Position numbers and translations under genes: made by a program. Positions 62,506 to 64,000 of a DNA stretch of 64,000 bases are shown one piece after another (positions within the stretch are counted from its first letter, which is position 1; each line of letters starts with the position of its first letter). Location of the stretch: the NCBI RefSeq assembly GCF_946221105.1, contig NZ_CAMICL010000008.1:1-64000 (forward strand). The letters are read 5' to 3'. This DNA is from an uncultured Corynebacterium sp. Its GTDB lineage: Bacteria > Actinomycetota > Actinomycetes > Mycobacteriales > Mycobacteriaceae. The notes below the pieces were generated by a model, which did not search any database, had not been told where the DNA came from, and worked only from the letters and a program-made list of their open reading frames with translations.

Positions 62506-63377
62506 TTCACATCACCTTCCTGTTGGATCACCTGGGACAGGTGGTTGGCGGACATCACAGTGGCCACGATGGCCAGGCCGGGCAGCAGGATCAGCCACCA
62601 GGCGGTTGCCATGAAGTCGCGGCCTTCCGCGATGAGCAGGCCCCACTCCGGGGTCGGCGGCGGCGCGCCGTAGCCCAAAAAGCCCAGGATGGACAGCTGC
62701 AAGATGGCGGTGCCGAACTGCAGCGCGGCCAGCGCCAGCACCGGGGTCAGCGAGTTCGGCAGCACGTGGCGGAACAGCACCTGGGCCTGCGTGGCGCCGG
62801 AGCCGTAGGCGGCCTCGACGAAATCCGCGTTAGCGATCTGGATCACCTGCGAGCGCGCCAGGCGCGCGAACGTGGCCACCGACGTCATGCCGACGGCGAA
62901 CGCCGCCTGCAGGGAGCCAAAGCCGGTGACGATGATGATGGACAGCGACAGCAGGATGCCGGGGATGGCCAGCAGCACATCCACCAGGCGCATCAGCACC
63001 GTGTCCACCCAGCCGCGCTGCGTGCCGGCGATCAGGCCGATCAGGGTGCCCAGCACCAGGCCGACGGCCACGGCGATCACCGCACCCAGCAGCGACTGGC
63101 GCGCACCAAAGACCACGCGCGAGAACAGGTCGCGGCCCACCGCGTCGGTGCCGAAGATGTACTCGCCGTTGGGGGAAAGCAGTGCCACGTCGACGCCGTT
63201 GTACGGGTCGTGCGGCGCGAAGATGCCCGGCACGATCGCCCACAGCGCGGCGATGGCCAGCACGATCAGCGACAGGATGGTCGCCGGCGAGCTCCAGTGG
63301 CGGTGCTTGCGGGCCTTGCGCGGCCGGTTGTCCTTCTGCGGCGCGCGCTGGTTGTGCACCAGGTTGGTCGTGCTCAT
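62502..63377 (-). CDS. Oligopeptide/nickel-type ABC transporter permease, DppC-like
   Basis: A 291-residue permease with six membrane helices. The N-terminal basic stretch (NRPRKARKHRHWSS) leads to the first helix and the DppC-type sequence HDPYNGVDVALLSPNGEYIFGTDAVGRDLFSRV, here in part. The EAA loop is VEAAYGSGATQAQVLFRHVLPN. It overlaps both neighbours by 4 bases. Confidence 0.92.
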   Translation of the reverse strand: MSTTNLVHNQRAPQKDNRPRKARKHRHWSSPATILSLIVLAIAALWAIVPGIFAPHDPYNGVDVALLSPNGEYIFGTDAVGRDLFSRVVFGARQSLLGAVIAVAVGLVLGTLIGLIAGTQRGWVDTVLMRLVDVLLAIPGILLSLSIIIVTGFGSLQAAFAVGMTSVATFARLARSQVIQIANADFVEAAYGSGATQAQVLFRHVLPNSLTPVLALAALQFGTAILQLSILGFLGYGAPPPTPEWGLLIAEGRDFMATAWWLILLPGLAIVATVMSANHLSQVIQQEGDVK

Positions 63378-64000
63378 CGGACGGCCTCCTTTGCGGTCGT
63401 AGCCGGGGTGTGTGCGGCGGTCTGCTCCTCAGGGGCCGCCGGGGTGGTCGCGGTCTGCGCCGCAGCCTGGTCGCGCAGGCGCACGTCCAGCACCGGGTAG
63501 AGCAGATCCACGATCAGGTTGATCATCACGTACGCGGTGGCCGCGATGAGCACCACGCCCAGCAGCACCGGCATGTCGCGGCTGGACACGGCGTTGACGG
63601 TCAGCGAGCCCAGCCCGGCGCGGCCGAAGACAGTCTCGGTGACCACGGCGCCACCGACCAGCTCGCCGAACAGCAGGCCGGCCATGGTGATCGCGGGCAG
63701 AAGCGAGTTGCGCAACACGTCGCGCCAGAAAATGCGGGCCTCGCTCGCGCCGCGGGCGCGCACGACCTGCACGAACGGCTGGGCGCGGACCTCGTCGATG
63801 GAGCGGATGAGCACCTGCATCAGCGGCGCGGCCATGGGTACGGCGAGGGTGAGCGTGGGCAGGATCAGCCCCTCCAGCGGGGTCGGGTCAACCACGTTGA
63901 CCCAGCCCAGGCGGAAGGAGAAGAATTGCAGCAACAAGATGGCGATCCAGAAGCCCGGCAGGGACACCATGAACGACGGTAGGGCGCGCACTGCGCTGCG
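63374..64000 (-). CDS. Oligopeptide/nickel-type ABC transporter permease, DppB-like (5' end outside window)
   Basis: The C-terminal 209 codons of a DppB-like permease; the frame stays open to the window edge and the family is about 310 residues long, so roughly the first third is missing. Seen: LPSFMVSLPGFWIAILLLQFF, the EAA loop VRARGASEARIFWRDVLRNSLLP (in part) and ETVFGRAGLGSLTVNAVSSRDMPV. A Thr/Ala-rich cytoplasmic tail (about 30 residues) follows the last helix. Confidence 0.9.
   Translation of the reverse strand, partial: RSAVRALPSFMVSLPGFWIAILLLQFFSFRLGWVNVVDPTPLEGLILPTLTLAVPMAAPLMQVLIRSIDEVRAQPFVQVVRARGASEARIFWRDVLRNSLLPAITMAGLLFGELVGGAVVTETVFGRAGLGSLTVNAVSSRDMPVLLGVVLIAATAYVMINLIVDLLYPVLDVRLRDQAAAQTATTPAAPEEQTAAHTPATTAKEAVR

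Overview
The window is a high-GC actinobacterial chromosome segment that fits the genus Corynebacterium. It carries a giant multidomain FAS-I, AccD of the DtsR1 type, AccE and AccBC, a monomeric isocitrate dehydrogenase, McbR-like sites before met genes, a BioQ-like site before bioB, a DUF3017 gene next to folD, and many promoters whose -10 box sits 6-8 bases before the start codon, implying leaderless mRNAs. Both window edges cut genes: an NlpC/P60 protein on the left and a peptide-transporter permease on the right. No rRNA, tRNA or CRISPR array was seen. The species cannot be fixed from the sequence alone.

Layout. 0-5.2 kb: cell envelope genes (NlpC/P60, a two-repeat hypothetical protein, a TRIC-family channel, a D,D-carboxypeptidase, a YihY/BrkB protein). 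5.3-7.6 kb: a cmtR-ctpG cadmium/lead efflux operon. 7.6-10 kb: trpS, a small broken accessory gene cluster, a glutamine amidotransferase. 10-23.4 kb: the fatty-acid synthesis locus (acpS; accD-fas-accE-accBC). 23.4-25.2 kb: a GntR/YtrA-type ABC operon. 25.2-30.6 kb: bsaP-bioB, TRIC-xthA, icd. 30.6-35.7 kb: a lower-GC accessory island with an AlbA_2/ATPase gene between direct repeats, a decayed dnaE2 tail, a lactococcin-972-like peptide with its ABC exporter, and a decayed fragment of icd. 35.9-43 kb: metY-metX, a phosphoesterase, folD/trmL, two bPH2 membrane proteins. 43-48 kb: dnaE2, a DinB-like protein and a WYL regulator. 48-51.7 kb: a methionine ABC importer with two substrate-binding lipoproteins. 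51.7-57.4 kb: HAD hydrolase, Suc/Fer-like protein, lipoprotein, imuB-imuA and small membrane proteins. 57.4-59 kb: a second AlbA_2/ATPase gene between its own direct repeats. 59-64 kb: PspC protein, then a CMD-peroxidase-like gene with an oligopeptide-type ABC transporter.

How genes work together. AccD, AccE and AccBC make malonyl-CoA for FAS-I, and AcpS, transcribed away from them, arms its carrier domain. MetX and MetY make homocysteine, and MetQ/MetN/MetI import methionine; both loci carry a related McbR-like site. DnaE2 and ImuA/ImuB form the actinobacterial mutagenic-repair set.

Most unusual signals: (1) two unrelated-in-sequence AlbA_2/HATPase genes, each tightly bracketed by its own ~100-bp direct repeat, suggesting a cassette-like mobile or switchable unit; (2) a ~21-bp motif recurring inside many coding sequences in every frame and both strands, like a DNA-uptake or Chi-type signal or a tiny inserted element; (3) an island bounded by an intact icd and a decayed icd fragment; (4) divergent folD/trmL promoters with interleaved -10 boxes.
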